11,872 bases of DNA from CAYJWS01 sp964373925 (GCA_964373925.1 CAYJWS010000038.1:1-11872); one strand, 5' to 3'. Counted from the stretch's first letter, positions 1 to 6,897 are shown. The notes: a model not told the origin generated them from the sequence alone. Translations and numbers: made by a program.

Positions 1-59
1 CAGAATGACAGAATGGAGCAGTTTTCAGTTTTCGTACGGCCTAAGTTTTGAGAATATTT

Positions 60-2306
60 TTATTTATCTATGCGTATCTGCCTCAGCCAGTATTCTTCTC
101 CGTTTAAAAATACCTGCTTATTTTTGTCTATGAGGTGAAGCTTGAATTTCATGGTGTATGTTCCGGGTTTAACGTCTCTAAATTTAATAACAAATGTGAA
201 TTCTCCTGTCTCACCCGGCTTTATGGAGGATTTTTTTATGGGAACCGCGGCCACTTCTTTTCTTACCCAGTCACTCGGATCATAGAAAAGAGATGTCTTG
301 TCGTTGCCATCGTATATTTCCAGAGCTGTTTTTTTGGAGAGCCATAGTGTTGAGCCAGAAGTATTTTTTATTTTCATGGTTATTTTTTTGGAATTCCAAG
401 ATTTTTTTACGGCTATGGGTATATCGTGCGATACAATTTCGGCTGTGTCGTCGCTTTTTACAAGTATGAATTTTCCAAACGAAAGGAGCGTTTGTTTTTG
501 GTTGTTATTTTGGTAATAAATATTAAATTGCATTGTTTGCAATCCAATCTTTTGTATGCCGTCAAGTTCCAATGAAAACGTCGCAGTTTGACCCGAAGAT
601 ACAGAGTTTTCATGGAAATAGATTGGTATATTTTTCCCTTCCGCTTCAAGCCATACGCCTTGGCCACCCCATCCAGCGCTGCCGGAATTCTTTATTTTTA
701 TTTCAATTCCCCTTTTTTGGCCGTAAAACATGACTATACTTTCCGGATTCATGGAATACAAATCTCCTGCGTAGCCTTGTGTTGGAGTGGGTGACGGGGA
801 AACGGTTGTTGGCGGGTCAACAATAGTATCATCGGCAAAGCTGACGTTGAGGCCGTCTTTATGAAGAGACAGCACGCTATCGGAAACAACTATGGCGGTC
901 TGCAGGAGCTCATCGCCAAAAATCCTTGGCCCGATTTCTGGATTTTTAATTTTAATTTTTTCTCCATCGGAAATGAGGTAAAAAAATCCTTGCGAGTTTT
1001 TAACAATTACCCCATTTTTTATTTTAAGCGGAGAGCCCGAGATATATGCGTTAAGCCCGCTTGAAGTTATGGGCTCGGGCGGAGCGGCATAAAAGTTTAT
1101 CTGCCACACTGCGTTATCAACGCTATATTGAAACCCGTCTTGCACGTATATTATTTGCCCCGAAGGATCCTTAAAAAGTTTTCCTTGAGGATATTTTGAA
1201 TTTGAGTCTATGGGGTTTCCAACAGCATACGAATCAAGTTTTTCAGTTTCAACGAGCGGCACCTCTTCGGCGGAAGCAATAGCCAGCCGAAAGTCCTTCA
1301 GGAGCGCGAGCGCGGCATTGTCTATAATGGGCCTTTTGGCGCCGTTCATAAGTAGATACGCCTGATTATTCGCGTATGAGCGAACCAGCGTGTTATTCGC
1401 GAATTGAATAATTGGGCTATCTTCAAAGGCATCCAGCATTTTTTGATTCACAAAAATTGCTTCGGATTCCTTGTAATCTTTTAAAAAAATATCTTTAGAC
1501 GAAAATTTTCTTTTTTTTCCGTTTTCAATAAGCCAGAATGAATCATTATTTTTTACAGTAAATCCGTTTGGGATTTTTTTATCGGTAAAATACCTCGTCC
1601 AGATTTGCCAGAAGAGATAGTTGGCGCCGAATTTGCCAGCGCCGTTTTCAATATTTGGATATCCGTAGTCCGGAGCGTATCCGATGTATGGAGTGTAGAT
1701 ATAGAGATTTGCCGTTGCCTGGTTTTTTGGAGTAACAGTGTATCCGTCTTTTGTTTTTGCCGGCTGGTTTGGCTTGAACTGGAAGGTTTGGAATTTATCA
1801 AAATATATATTTTGCGTAATAGCCGTTGACTCCACTTGGTTAAAAAAACCCCGATATTTTTCGTTGCATGTATTATTAAAACATGAATAGCCGGTCGCCC
1901 AGTCAGTGTCTTTTGTGGTCGCTTGGGTTTTTTGAATCAATCCCTTTTCTTTTTCCATGGTTGCGAGAAGAAATTTTGGTGAAACATTGTATGTTTGCGA
2001 TACCTCCCAGATGATTTGCGAGGCGCTTTTGAGCGCTCCGTTTATACTCTCTTGAAAGTTTTTTAAAACGCTTCCTTCGCGCTCAAAAAATATCTGTATG
2101 GCGGTTTTGGAGAGGCTGTTTTTATCCCGAAGTTCCGTGTCCGTGAGAACGTTATTCGGATCAAACGACCATGCATGGACAGCGAGGGGGGCAAGTATTA
2201 TTTGCGCTAAAGATAATAAAAAAATCCCGCATTTTAGGATAGTCCTTTTGGGGATTTTGGAAAATTTTTTGAAATTGCGATTTTGTTTGTATTTTTTTGA
2301 TATCAT
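60..2306 (-). CDS. Secreted lysozyme-fold (SLT-like) protein with beta-hairpin repeats and two C-terminal Ig-like domains
   Basis: The 748-aa product starts with a basic stretch and a hydrophobic segment (about 26-43), with likely signal cleavage after VHA near residue 45. Residues 90-240 resemble the lysozyme-fold domain of actinobacterial and Patescibacteria surface proteins: a helix ending MEKEKGL, with E120 as candidate catalytic acid, a Cys pair (C142, C147), then a GFFNQVxxTA block (153-162) and YTPY (204-207). Four short beta repeats follow around 256-270, 315-329, 385-398 and 440-455, of the form aromatic-hydrophobic-x-x-x-G-x-x-hydrophobic. A Pro/Ser/Thr linker (498-510) leads to two Ig-like domains (about 515-615 and 625-745) whose N-x-G/S...W cores resemble NBR1-type or NEW3 domains. 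I infer a surface protein that binds or trims peptidoglycan. ATG at 2306 is the only good start. It has no SD, but a TATAAT lies at 2316-2321. No terminator is visible after its stop. Confidence 0.82.
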   Translation of the reverse strand: MISKKYKQNRNFKKFSKIPKRTILKCGIFLLSLAQIILAPLAVHAWSFDPNNVLTDTELRDKNSLSKTAIQIFFEREGSVLKNFQESINGALKSASQIIWEVSQTYNVSPKFLLATMEKEKGLIQKTQATTKDTDWATGYSCFNNTCNEKYRGFFNQVESTAITQNIYFDKFQTFQFKPNQPAKTKDGYTVTPKNQATANLYIYTPYIGYAPDYGYPNIENGAGKFGANYLFWQIWTRYFTDKKIPNGFTVKNNDSFWLIENGKKRKFSSKDIFLKDYKESEAIFVNQKMLDAFEDSPIIQFANNTLVRSYANNQAYLLMNGAKRPIIDNAALALLKDFRLAIASAEEVPLVETEKLDSYAVGNPIDSNSKYPQGKLFKDPSGQIIYVQDGFQYSVDNAVWQINFYAAPPEPITSSGLNAYISGSPLKIKNGVIVKNSQGFFYLISDGEKIKIKNPEIGPRIFGDELLQTAIVVSDSVLSLHKDGLNVSFADDTIVDPPTTVSPSPTPTQGYAGDLYSMNPESIVMFYGQKRGIEIKIKNSGSAGWGGQGVWLEAEGKNIPIYFHENSVSSGQTATFSLELDGIQKIGLQTMQFNIYYQNNNQKQTLLSFGKFILVKSDDTAEIVSHDIPIAVKKSWNSKKITMKIKNTSGSTLWLSKKTALEIYDGNDKTSLFYDPSDWVRKEVAAVPIKKSSIKPGETGEFTFVIKFRDVKPGTYTMKFKLHLIDKNKQVFLNGEEYWLRQIRIDK

Positions 2307-2315
2307 ACCATTGTA

Positions 2316-2321
2316 ATTATA
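2316..2321 (-). promoter_or_regulatory. -10 box close to the start codon of the muralytic-like gene
   Basis: A perfect TATAAT on the minus strand ends 9 nt before the ATG at 2306. Transcription would start about 2-3 nt before the start codon, leaving no room for a ribosome binding site. No convincing -35 box is present. This is inference from spacing only. Confidence 0.4.
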
Positions 2322-2370
2322 TGAAATATACTATCATATTTATGCACTTTTGTAAATTATTGTTTTATTG

Positions 2371-2376
2371 TATAAT
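2371..2376 (+). promoter_or_regulatory. Probable -10 box of the pilin-like gene
   Basis: TATAAT lies on the plus strand about 108 bp before the ATG at 2485. The upstream TTGTAA (2350-2355) gives a 15-bp spacer and is a weak -35. A start near 2383 would give a leader of about 100 nt containing the inverted repeat 2388-2444 and the SD at 2471-2476. Confidence 0.4.
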
Positions 2377-2387
2377 AAGAATAGGCT

Positions 2388-2444
2388 TAAGATTTCCGCC
2401 CAAGGCGGATACGCTTCGGGAGCACACCTTTGGCGGAAATCTTA
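2388..2444. repeat. 18-bp inverted repeat (long hairpin) in the leader of the pilin-like gene
   Basis: The arms 2388-2405 and 2427-2444 are complementary at 17 of 18 positions around a 21-nt loop. The left arm also holds its own small palindrome, CCGCC-caa-GGCGG, so an alternative fold is possible. The GC content is well above the flanks. No T tract follows, so it is not a simple terminator. It could be an mRNA-stabilising or attenuating hairpin, or a dispersed palindromic element. Confidence 0.7.
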
Positions 2445-2470
2445 CAATGTAAATCTAAAATCACAATGAA

Positions 2471-2476
2471 AGGGGG
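2471..2476 (+). promoter_or_regulatory. Strong Shine-Dalgarno site that sets the pilin start
   Basis: AAAGGGGGTGA (2468-2480 region) is close to the ideal anti-SD complement AAGGAGGTGA. It sits 8 nt before ATG 2485. An in-frame GTG at 2476 overlaps the SD itself and is therefore unlikely to be the start. This is the only obvious strong SD in the window, which suggests high expression. Confidence 0.8.
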
Positions 2477-2484
2477 TGAAAACA

Positions 2485-2856
2485 ATGAAAAAAATCGCAG
2501 CTGGAATAACAGCAGTAGGCAGTATGTTTGCCGCATTACCGGCATTAGCAGTTAACTTAGCAGAGCAGGTAAATACGGGCTTGAACTACGGAACGTTTTC
2601 GGGATTAGGAACCAGAGATGTTCGAGAGGTTATCTTTTTAATTATAAATGTTATATTGGGCTTTTTAAGCATCATCGCGATATTGTTGATCCTTTGGGGA
2701 GGCTTTAAGTGGATGACTGCGGGAGGCAATGAAGACCAGATTGATGAAGCAAAAAAGATTATTATCGCGGGTATCGTCGGTATGGCCGTCATCTTTACCG
2801 CGTATGCTATAGCGACATTTGTCGTGAGATCATTGGTAAACGTAACCGGAACATAG
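2485..2856 (+). CDS. TrbC/VirB2-family pilin-like protein
   Basis: The 123-aa product has a Sec-type signal peptide (MKK plus a hydrophobic core, likely cut after ALPALA, residue 22). A short polar region is followed by TM1 (about 49-71), a cytoplasmic loop with the motif GGFKWMTAGGNEDQIDEAKK (72-91) and TM2 (about 92-114). This two-helix plan with WGG...TAGG...AKK is typical of the small pilin-like proteins annotated as TrbC/VirB2 or 'pilin' in Patescibacteria, which are often found away from full type IV secretion loci. No VirB4 or VirD4 homologue is visible here, so assembly into a pilus or conjugation channel is inference. The start was chosen by the SD. The gene has its own promoter, a hairpin leader and a strong terminator, so it is a single-gene unit that is probably well expressed. 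Confidence 0.85.
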   Translation: MKKIAAGITAVGSMFAALPALAVNLAEQVNTGLNYGTFSGLGTRDVREVIFLIINVILGFLSIIAILLILWGGFKWMTAGGNEDQIDEAKKIIIAGIVGMAVIFTAYAIATFVVRSLVNVTGT

Positions 2857-2881
2857 TTTAAAGATTTCTTTTATACAAATC

Positions 2882-2918
2882 AAGTAAAAAAGAGGAAGAT
2901 ATTTCCTCTTTTTTACTT
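2882..2918. terminator. Bidirectional rho-independent terminator
   Basis: A perfect 16-bp stem (2882-2897 with 2903-2918, loop GATAT) contains GAGGAA/TTCCTC flanked by A6/T6 runs. It lies 25 bp after the pilin stop and 8 bp after the ligase stop on the other strand. The symmetrical A and T tracts let it terminate both convergent genes. Confidence 0.88.
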
Positions 2919-2926
2919 AGTGGGAG

Positions 2927-4246
2927 CTATATGATCACAAACATGAGAGAGTATAATGTCCAAAAAAGCATAGAGAGATCATTTTTAAAATAAGGAACGT
3001 CAATAAGTCCATGCGCCATAAGCGCGGTCATAGAAGCGAGAAGTAGAAAGTTTTTTTTCTTTAAGCCGTGATAAAAGAATATAATAAGAAGCGCGGTCAT
3101 AGAAGCAACTCCTAAAAGCCCGGTGTCCATCCAGAAATTCAAGAAAAAATTGTGTGGATATATAAGGGGCTCGGTGATTTTTGGATCTCGAAATTGTTCA
3201 TGAATCTTTGGAAAACCATAAAGCCCCGATCCGAATATAAAATTTTTAGGAGAAGCGACAAGGTAGTCAAAGCTCACCTTCCATAAAAATATCCTATTAT
3301 TCGCCGAGGGTGACCCATTCAATATCTTCAGGGTCGCCTTGGGCCGATCGAAAGGCGATGAGAAGTTTTTTATGGGTAAAAATTTTTGCATAAACGCAAG
3401 AGAAAATAATATTAACAAAAAAATAGTCAGTGCGGCAAAAATGCGTTTTTTTTGAAAGCTGGAAAGAACCAAGACAATCACGCCCGTGATAATTCCAATC
3501 CATGCTCCTTGTGACTTGGAAAAAAACACGGCGCTTAGCATGAGGATGACAAGAAGTATTTTCGCGATACTTTGAATCGCTATTTTTTTATTCCTCCATT
3601 CATTCATGATATCGCCGATATACAAAACAGCAATTGGGGCAATATAAAGACCAATGGCGTTTGGAGAAGTAAAAAAAGCCGTTACTCTTCGGTGTTGCGA
3701 ATCTACCCACGCGGGTTCGGCAATCCCCAAACCAGTGATTTTTTGGAATATAGAGAGAAGGGCAATGGAAAGCGTAGAAATCCCAAGGCTCCATACTATG
3801 ATTTTTTTGTCATTTTCAGTTTTTATATTTTGCAATATAAGAAAAAACAAAAGTATTGGCTCAATAAAATATGCCTTCCATATCCCAAGCGCTAAAATGT
3901 TGTTGGGCGATGTAAATATTGAAATAGCGCTGGCGACAGCCAAAAGAATTATAGGATATAGTACGGGAGTCTTATAGCTTATAGCTGATAGCTTAGAGCT
4001 TGTAGTAATCCAAGTAACAAAAATTAAAAGAAAGCTTAATTCAAGGTATGTTGACGGCACTCCGAAAATATTTGTGCGTATGAGGTATGTTGGGAAAAGC
4101 AGTATAAGAATACCCAGGGCAAGGGGCGTTTTTTTATACGTAATATAGGGAAGCGATAGAAGAAAAAAAAGCAAAATATAATTTATCAATAGCCAGTATT
4201 GATTTACAAACGACTGAATGTGCGAGGGAAAATCAAAGAAGAACAT
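2927..4246 (-). CDS. O-antigen ligase / Wzy-type polymerase family membrane protein
   Basis: The product has 439 aa from ATG 4246. A TTG at 4282 would add 12 residues but lies inside the flippase gene. There are about 10-12 membrane helices. Family signatures (Wzy_C, PF04932) include FTSPNAIGLYIAP (about 192-204), SKSQGAWIG (243-251) before a core helix, a long periplasmic loop with GSGLYGFP (339-346) and PHNFFLN (364-370), and the C-terminal GLIDVPYFKND. Members transfer or polymerise lipid-linked glycans on the outer face of the membrane. The start lies 7 nt after the flippase stop, implying coupling. Two oddities sit in loops: a degenerate heptamer repeat (residues about 81-92) and a GC-rich palindrome (residues 297-304) similar to one at the window end. 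Ligase and polymerase cannot be told apart by sequence. Confidence 0.85.
   Translation of the reverse strand: MFFFDFPSHIQSFVNQYWLLINYILLFFLLSLPYITYKKTPLALGILILLFPTYLIRTNIFGVPSTYLELSFLLIFVTWITTSSKLSAISYKTPVLYPIILLAVASAISIFTSPNNILALGIWKAYFIEPILLFFLILQNIKTENDKKIIVWSLGISTLSIALLSIFQKITGLGIAEPAWVDSQHRRVTAFFTSPNAIGLYIAPIAVLYIGDIMNEWRNKKIAIQSIAKILLVILMLSAVFFSKSQGAWIGIITGVIVLVLSSFQKKRIFAALTIFLLILFSLAFMQKFLPIKNFSSPFDRPKATLKILNGSPSANNRIFLWKVSFDYLVASPKNFIFGSGLYGFPKIHEQFRDPKITEPLIYPHNFFLNFWMDTGLLGVASMTALLIIFFYHGLKKKNFLLLASMTALMAHGLIDVPYFKNDLSMLFWTLYSLMFVII
3020..3106. repeat. 18-bp exact direct repeat inside the ligase gene
   Basis: The same 18 bases occur at 3020-3037 and 3089-3106. They are 69 bp apart (23 codons, in frame) and both encode ASMTAL within successive C-terminal membrane helices. 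This may be a local duplication or gene conversion, or chance in a hydrophobic helix, though identity at the DNA level argues for copying. Confidence 0.6.
3334..3358. repeat. REP-like palindromic element within the ligase coding sequence
   Basis: TCGCCTT (3334-3340) and AAGGCGA (3352-3358) form a 7-bp stem around an 11-nt loop. The whole 25 bp matches 22 of 25 positions of the reverse complement of 11848-11872, with all three differences in the loop. It is GC-rich against an AT-rich gene and is read in frame as residues SPFDRPKA in the variable loop before NNRIFLWK. The flank 3298-3333 is also GC-rich with small palindromes, so the inserted segment may be longer. Confidence 0.6.
3972..4005. 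repeat. Degenerate heptanucleotide tandem repeat inside the ligase gene
   Basis: Five successive heptamer-like units are visible: TTATAGC, TTATAGC, TGATAGC, TTAGAGC and a truncated TTGTAG. They encode the polar stretch TTSSKLSAISYK between two membrane helices. A 7-nt unit is not a multiple of three, so gain or loss of one unit would shift the frame. Confidence 0.65.
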
Positions 4247-4253
4247 AAAAAGA

Positions 4254-5681
4254 TTAGGTCGATGTGCTTTTAATTTTAACAATTTCCATAAGTGTTTCTT
4301 TGTTTACTCCTTTTACTAGATAGAGCGCGGCCATATAAACCAATAGCGCGATAACAGCATTAAAAATTATTGGCAAAGTGCTAAATATATAAAGCGGTAC
4401 GCACATAACCACGCTTGCAACGAGTGATTTTAGGAGTATTGAAAGTTTTGGGAGAAATTGCGTATTTTTGTGCAACACAAGAAGCGATGTAAGAAGTATA
4501 AATACTTCTGACAGCACCGTAATCCACGCGGCAGCCCAATATGAATAGAGCGGAATGAAGTATAGGTATGCAGCAAGCGAGAGAACGGCATTAATGGCAT
4601 AAAATACAATCATGCTTTTTTGTTTATTGATAGCTACTATCCCATAGCCAAACACCGCTGCAACAAATATCGCTGCAGTCGCAAGAATAAGTATTTGTAG
4701 AATGGATCCGGAAGCCTCGTATTGAGTTCCTGCGACAACAACCATGATTTTTTTTCCAATCATAATGGTGCCAAAGATCATGGGGATGGAAATTATTGCC
4801 ATGACGTCAAATCCATTCTGCACAATGCGATTGAAGCGCTGGAATTCTTTTTGCGCGAAGCTCTGTGTCATAAGGGGCAGGAGCAGACCCAAAAAGAGAT
4901 ACGATAGATTTATAAGAACCTCAAGGATTTTATAGGACGCTCCATATAGGCCGACCTCGTCTTGCGTTTTAAAAAGCGACAAAATAATGGTGTCCGCCTT
5001 GAAGTAAACAAGATTGAGGGCAATAGTGAGGGCAATGGGCCATGAGCGCGAGAGAATGAGCATCCATGCGTCCTTTTCAAACAATAATTTTATTTTGGTT
5101 AATGCGTTCGCGAAATAGACAAGAATAATAAAGTATATGCCATTTGTTATCACGCCAAAAAAAAGCAACCATAAGAGGTTTTTATTAAAGTATAGGCCAA
5201 TGACGACCAGCGCGAAGTAGATTACTTTATTCAGAAGATCGGCTAAGGCAACTTTTCCCATACGAAGATGTTTTTGGAAGAGCCCCACAAGCACAGTGCT
5301 TTGCGCCATGAAAAAATACGTTAGCGTGTTTATGGCAATGCCTATTTTTACAATACCCGGGTATGGGAAAAACAACGCAATAAGCGGAGCGAGAAAAAAT
5401 ATAAGGGATGTGGTGAGGCGAAGCGTAAATATATTACTAAAAATTTTGGATTCATTGAATTTTGGATCGGAGATAATTTGTACCGTTATCATTTGAAGGC
5501 CAAAATCAATAAGTATTCCGAAAACCTGCAAAAATGCAAAAGTTGTCGTATAGTACCCATATCCAGTAGGACCAAGATAGCGAGTAATAAGTCCAAGGGT
5601 GAGTATGCTAAAAATAAGGCCTACTATTTTTCCCGCAAGCTGAATTATGGTATTGTGAGCAATTTTTTGAGTATAGGACAT
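4254..5681 (-). CDS. Wzx-type polysaccharide flippase (MOP/PST family membrane protein)
   Basis: The 475-aa product has about 12-14 membrane helices. The N-terminus is typical of the polysaccharide biosynthesis (RfbX/Wzx) family: HNTIIQLAGKIVGLIFSI, then TRYLGPTGYGYY and the following DFGLQ. These proteins flip undecaprenyl-linked glycans across the cytoplasmic membrane. The ligase/polymerase-type gene follows directly, consistent with flippase followed by extracytoplasmic polymerisation or ligation. No glycosyltransferases lie in the window, so the glycan must be built by genes elsewhere. ATG 5681 was chosen; a TTG at 5702 would add seven residues (MRIIVII) without an RBS. A promoter at 5763-5792, divergent from that of the 93-aa gene, lies upstream. 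Length and composition are normal for the family. Confidence 0.87.
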   Translation of the reverse strand: MSYTQKIAHNTIIQLAGKIVGLIFSILTLGLITRYLGPTGYGYYTTTFAFLQVFGILIDFGLQMITVQIISDPKFNESKIFSNIFTLRLTTSLIFFLAPLIALFFPYPGIVKIGIAINTLTYFFMAQSTVLVGLFQKHLRMGKVALADLLNKVIYFALVVIGLYFNKNLLWLLFFGVITNGIYFIILVYFANALTKIKLLFEKDAWMLILSRSWPIALTIALNLVYFKADTIILSLFKTQDEVGLYGASYKILEVLINLSYLFLGLLLPLMTQSFAQKEFQRFNRIVQNGFDVMAIISIPMIFGTIMIGKKIMVVVAGTQYEASGSILQILILATAAIFVAAVFGYGIVAINKQKSMIVFYAINAVLSLAAYLYFIPLYSYWAAAWITVLSEVFILLTSLLVLHKNTQFLPKLSILLKSLVASVVMCVPLYIFSTLPIIFNAVIALLVYMAALYLVKGVNKETLMEIVKIKSTST

Positions 5682-5762
5682 AATAATAACAATAATTCTC
5701 AATTTTTAATTTCCAATTTCCAACTATAATACATCTGATATATTAATGAAAAACTGTATTTT

Positions 5763-5792
5763 ATTGTAGCATTTATGAGTAAAAATTGACAA
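5763..5792 (-). promoter_or_regulatory. Promoter for the flippase-ligase unit, sharing its -35 with a divergent promoter
   Basis: On the minus strand TTGTCA (5787-5792) and TACAAT (5763-5768) are separated by 18 bp, with TGC directly before the -10 (extended -10). The -35 hexamer overlaps the plus-strand TTGACA (5786-5791). The predicted start near 5756 gives a leader of about 75 nt. Confidence 0.55.
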
Positions 5793-5814
5793 AAATTTTT
5801 TGATGTGATATAAT
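5786..5814 (+). promoter_or_regulatory. Perfect consensus promoter of the 93-aa membrane protein gene
   Basis: TTGACA (5786-5791) and TATAAT (5809-5814) are separated by exactly 17 bp. TGA directly before the -10 adds an extended -10 element, and the flanks are AT-rich. This is the best housekeeping-type promoter in the window. The start is predicted near 5821, about 32 nt before the ATG. Confidence 0.85.
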
Positions 5815-5852
5815 GTATGTATAAATAAAAAACAAAAATAAAAAGTAAAAAT

Positions 5853-6134
5853 ATGAATAAAATTGTCCCAGGATACAATATTGTATCGTTATTTACATCG
5901 CTCAATTCTCAATTTGCGAAAAGAATCGAACCAAAAGTACGGTCTCGGCACGGATTTGCGCATACGTTTATCGGTGTTTTTTTTATTGTGGTAATAGCTG
6001 CTACTGCACTTCAATTTATTTTTAGCTACTTGCCGGCAACACAAGCGGTTTCACTCGATTCTAAAGAATTGGCTGCGTACCAGCCGGGCGGAATTGTTAC
6101 GCAAGATATTGCAAATGGCTATGTAAGCCGATAA
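5853..6134 (+). CDS. Small single-pass membrane protein of unknown function (93 aa)
   Basis: I do not recognise this protein. It has a polar N-terminus with a basic patch (residues 21-34, KRIEPKVRSRHG), one hydrophobic helix (about 37-60) and a 33-residue polar tail (ATQAVSLDSKELAAYQPGG...). The positive-inside rule suggests the N-terminus is cytoplasmic and the tail outside. The helix followed by ATQAVS could also be an internal signal sequence cut near residue 65. There is no cysteine and no enzymatic motif. The gene is a single-gene unit with a perfect consensus promoter and a terminator at 6253-6284, yet has no SD: the bases before ATG are nearly all A and T. The isolated strong promoter suggests real and abundant expression. 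Function is unknown. Confidence 0.7.
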   Translation: MNKIVPGYNIVSLFTSLNSQFAKRIEPKVRSRHGFAHTFIGVFFIVVIAATALQFIFSYLPATQAVSLDSKELAAYQPGGIVTQDIANGYVSR

Positions 6135-6252
6135 AATTTTAAAATTAAATAATGCTTCCTCTCTTTACCAGCTTTTAATAAAAAGCGCGAGATAGAAGCT
6201 CTACATTACTACATTTTTGTTCTTTGTACAACTAAAATAAAAACACAAATAA

Positions 6253-6284
6253 AAAATATGGCCCCAAAGGTCATATTTTGTTTT
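6253..6284. terminator. Bidirectional terminator between the 93-aa gene and the PH-domain gene
   Basis: An 11-bp stem (6253-6263 with 6269-6279, one G-U pair, loop CCAAA) is followed by GTTTTA on the plus strand. Read on the minus strand the same stem ends in T6ATTT, so it also terminates the ruvB-PH-domain unit, whose last stop is at 6307. The rest of the 172-bp gap (6135-6306) shows only a weak GCTTTT/AAAAGC hairpin near 6172-6187 and no gene. Confidence 0.75.
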
Positions 6285-6306
6285 AGGCGCAGTTTTTACG
6301 AGGCAC

Positions 6307-6897
6307 TTATTGGGTGAAGTGGCCTATTTTTGTCTCGTCTAGTCCCTTGTCTTCATTGTCCTGTTGTTGCGCCTCGTCTGAGGAGTGTTCGCACAGAGCG
6401 GTTATGGTTCTTTTGACTTCCAGAGGATTTGGAACTTGCTTGAAGATAAAGCGCTTGGTTTCCGCCGCGGTTTGTATGAAAACATCCCCATAATTAAGAA
6501 ATGTAGGAAGGATGCCGTGCACTTCTGTCGCGACATCTTGTATTTTTGAAATTTTATGTTCGGCAATAACGCGCGAGAAAAGCTGTTTTTGTTCGCTGTC
6601 AATTATTCTCTCATTGGTAACAATCCAAACATCAAGATAATAATCAACAAAATTATTAAGCATTAAGAGCCACGTAGTGGGGTATAATACAGCCAAAAGA
6701 AGAATAAGAAGCGGATGTATAAATGAATTGTTAATGAGAAATGAATCAGAGTCTTTAAGAAGAAGGTAAATAATCGGTGGAAACAACATTACCATGAGCC
6801 AAAACAGCATTCGCGACCACACAATAATCCAATGTCTGCGCAAGAAGAGTATGATTTCTTCGCCCGGCTTTTTATTTGGAATGAAATATTTTATCAT
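6307..6897 (-). CDS. Bacterial PH-domain (YdbS/YdbT-like, DUF304) membrane protein
   Basis: The 196-aa product has two membrane helices (about 24-47 and 61-83), then a bacterial PH domain (about 86-170). The domain signature is DVWIVTNERII (89-99), ISKIQDV (116-122), GILPTFLNYGDVFIQTA (128-144) and an FKQVPNP strand. A short acidic, Gln-rich tail (172-196) follows. Two helices plus bPH2 is the usual plan of this membrane family, whose biochemical role is poorly defined. The ATG at 6897 lies 3 nt after the stop of the 78-aa gene, so the two are coupled. It is the last gene before the terminator at 6253-6284. Confidence 0.83.
   Translation of the reverse strand: MIKYFIPNKKPGEEIILFLRRHWIIVWSRMLFWLMVMLFPPIIYLLLKDSDSFLINNSFIHPLLILLLAVLYPTTWLLMLNNFVDYYLDVWIVTNERIIDSEQKQLFSRVIAEHKISKIQDVATEVHGILPTFLNYGDVFIQTAAETKRFIFKQVPNPLEVKRTITALCEHSSDEAQQQDNEDKGLDETKIGHFTQ

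Noticed and set aside
1553..1829. Frames of 74-82 codons on both strands within the muralytic-like gene
   Set aside because: They are shadows of the 748-aa gene, with Ser/Thr/Gln-rich or random composition and no start signals.
2476..2484. GTG start three codons upstream of the pilin ATG
   Set aside because: The GTG overlaps the Shine-Dalgarno sequence itself. ATG 2485 has ideal spacing.
3572..3977. Two overlapping 107-codon plus-strand frames
   Set aside because: They are antisense to the ligase gene, overlap each other and have no coherent protein features or start signals.
5699..5905. 68-codon minus-strand frame rich in Phe and Ile
   Set aside because: It spans the divergent promoter region and the antisense of the 93-aa gene start. 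The hydrophobicity reflects AT-rich sequence.
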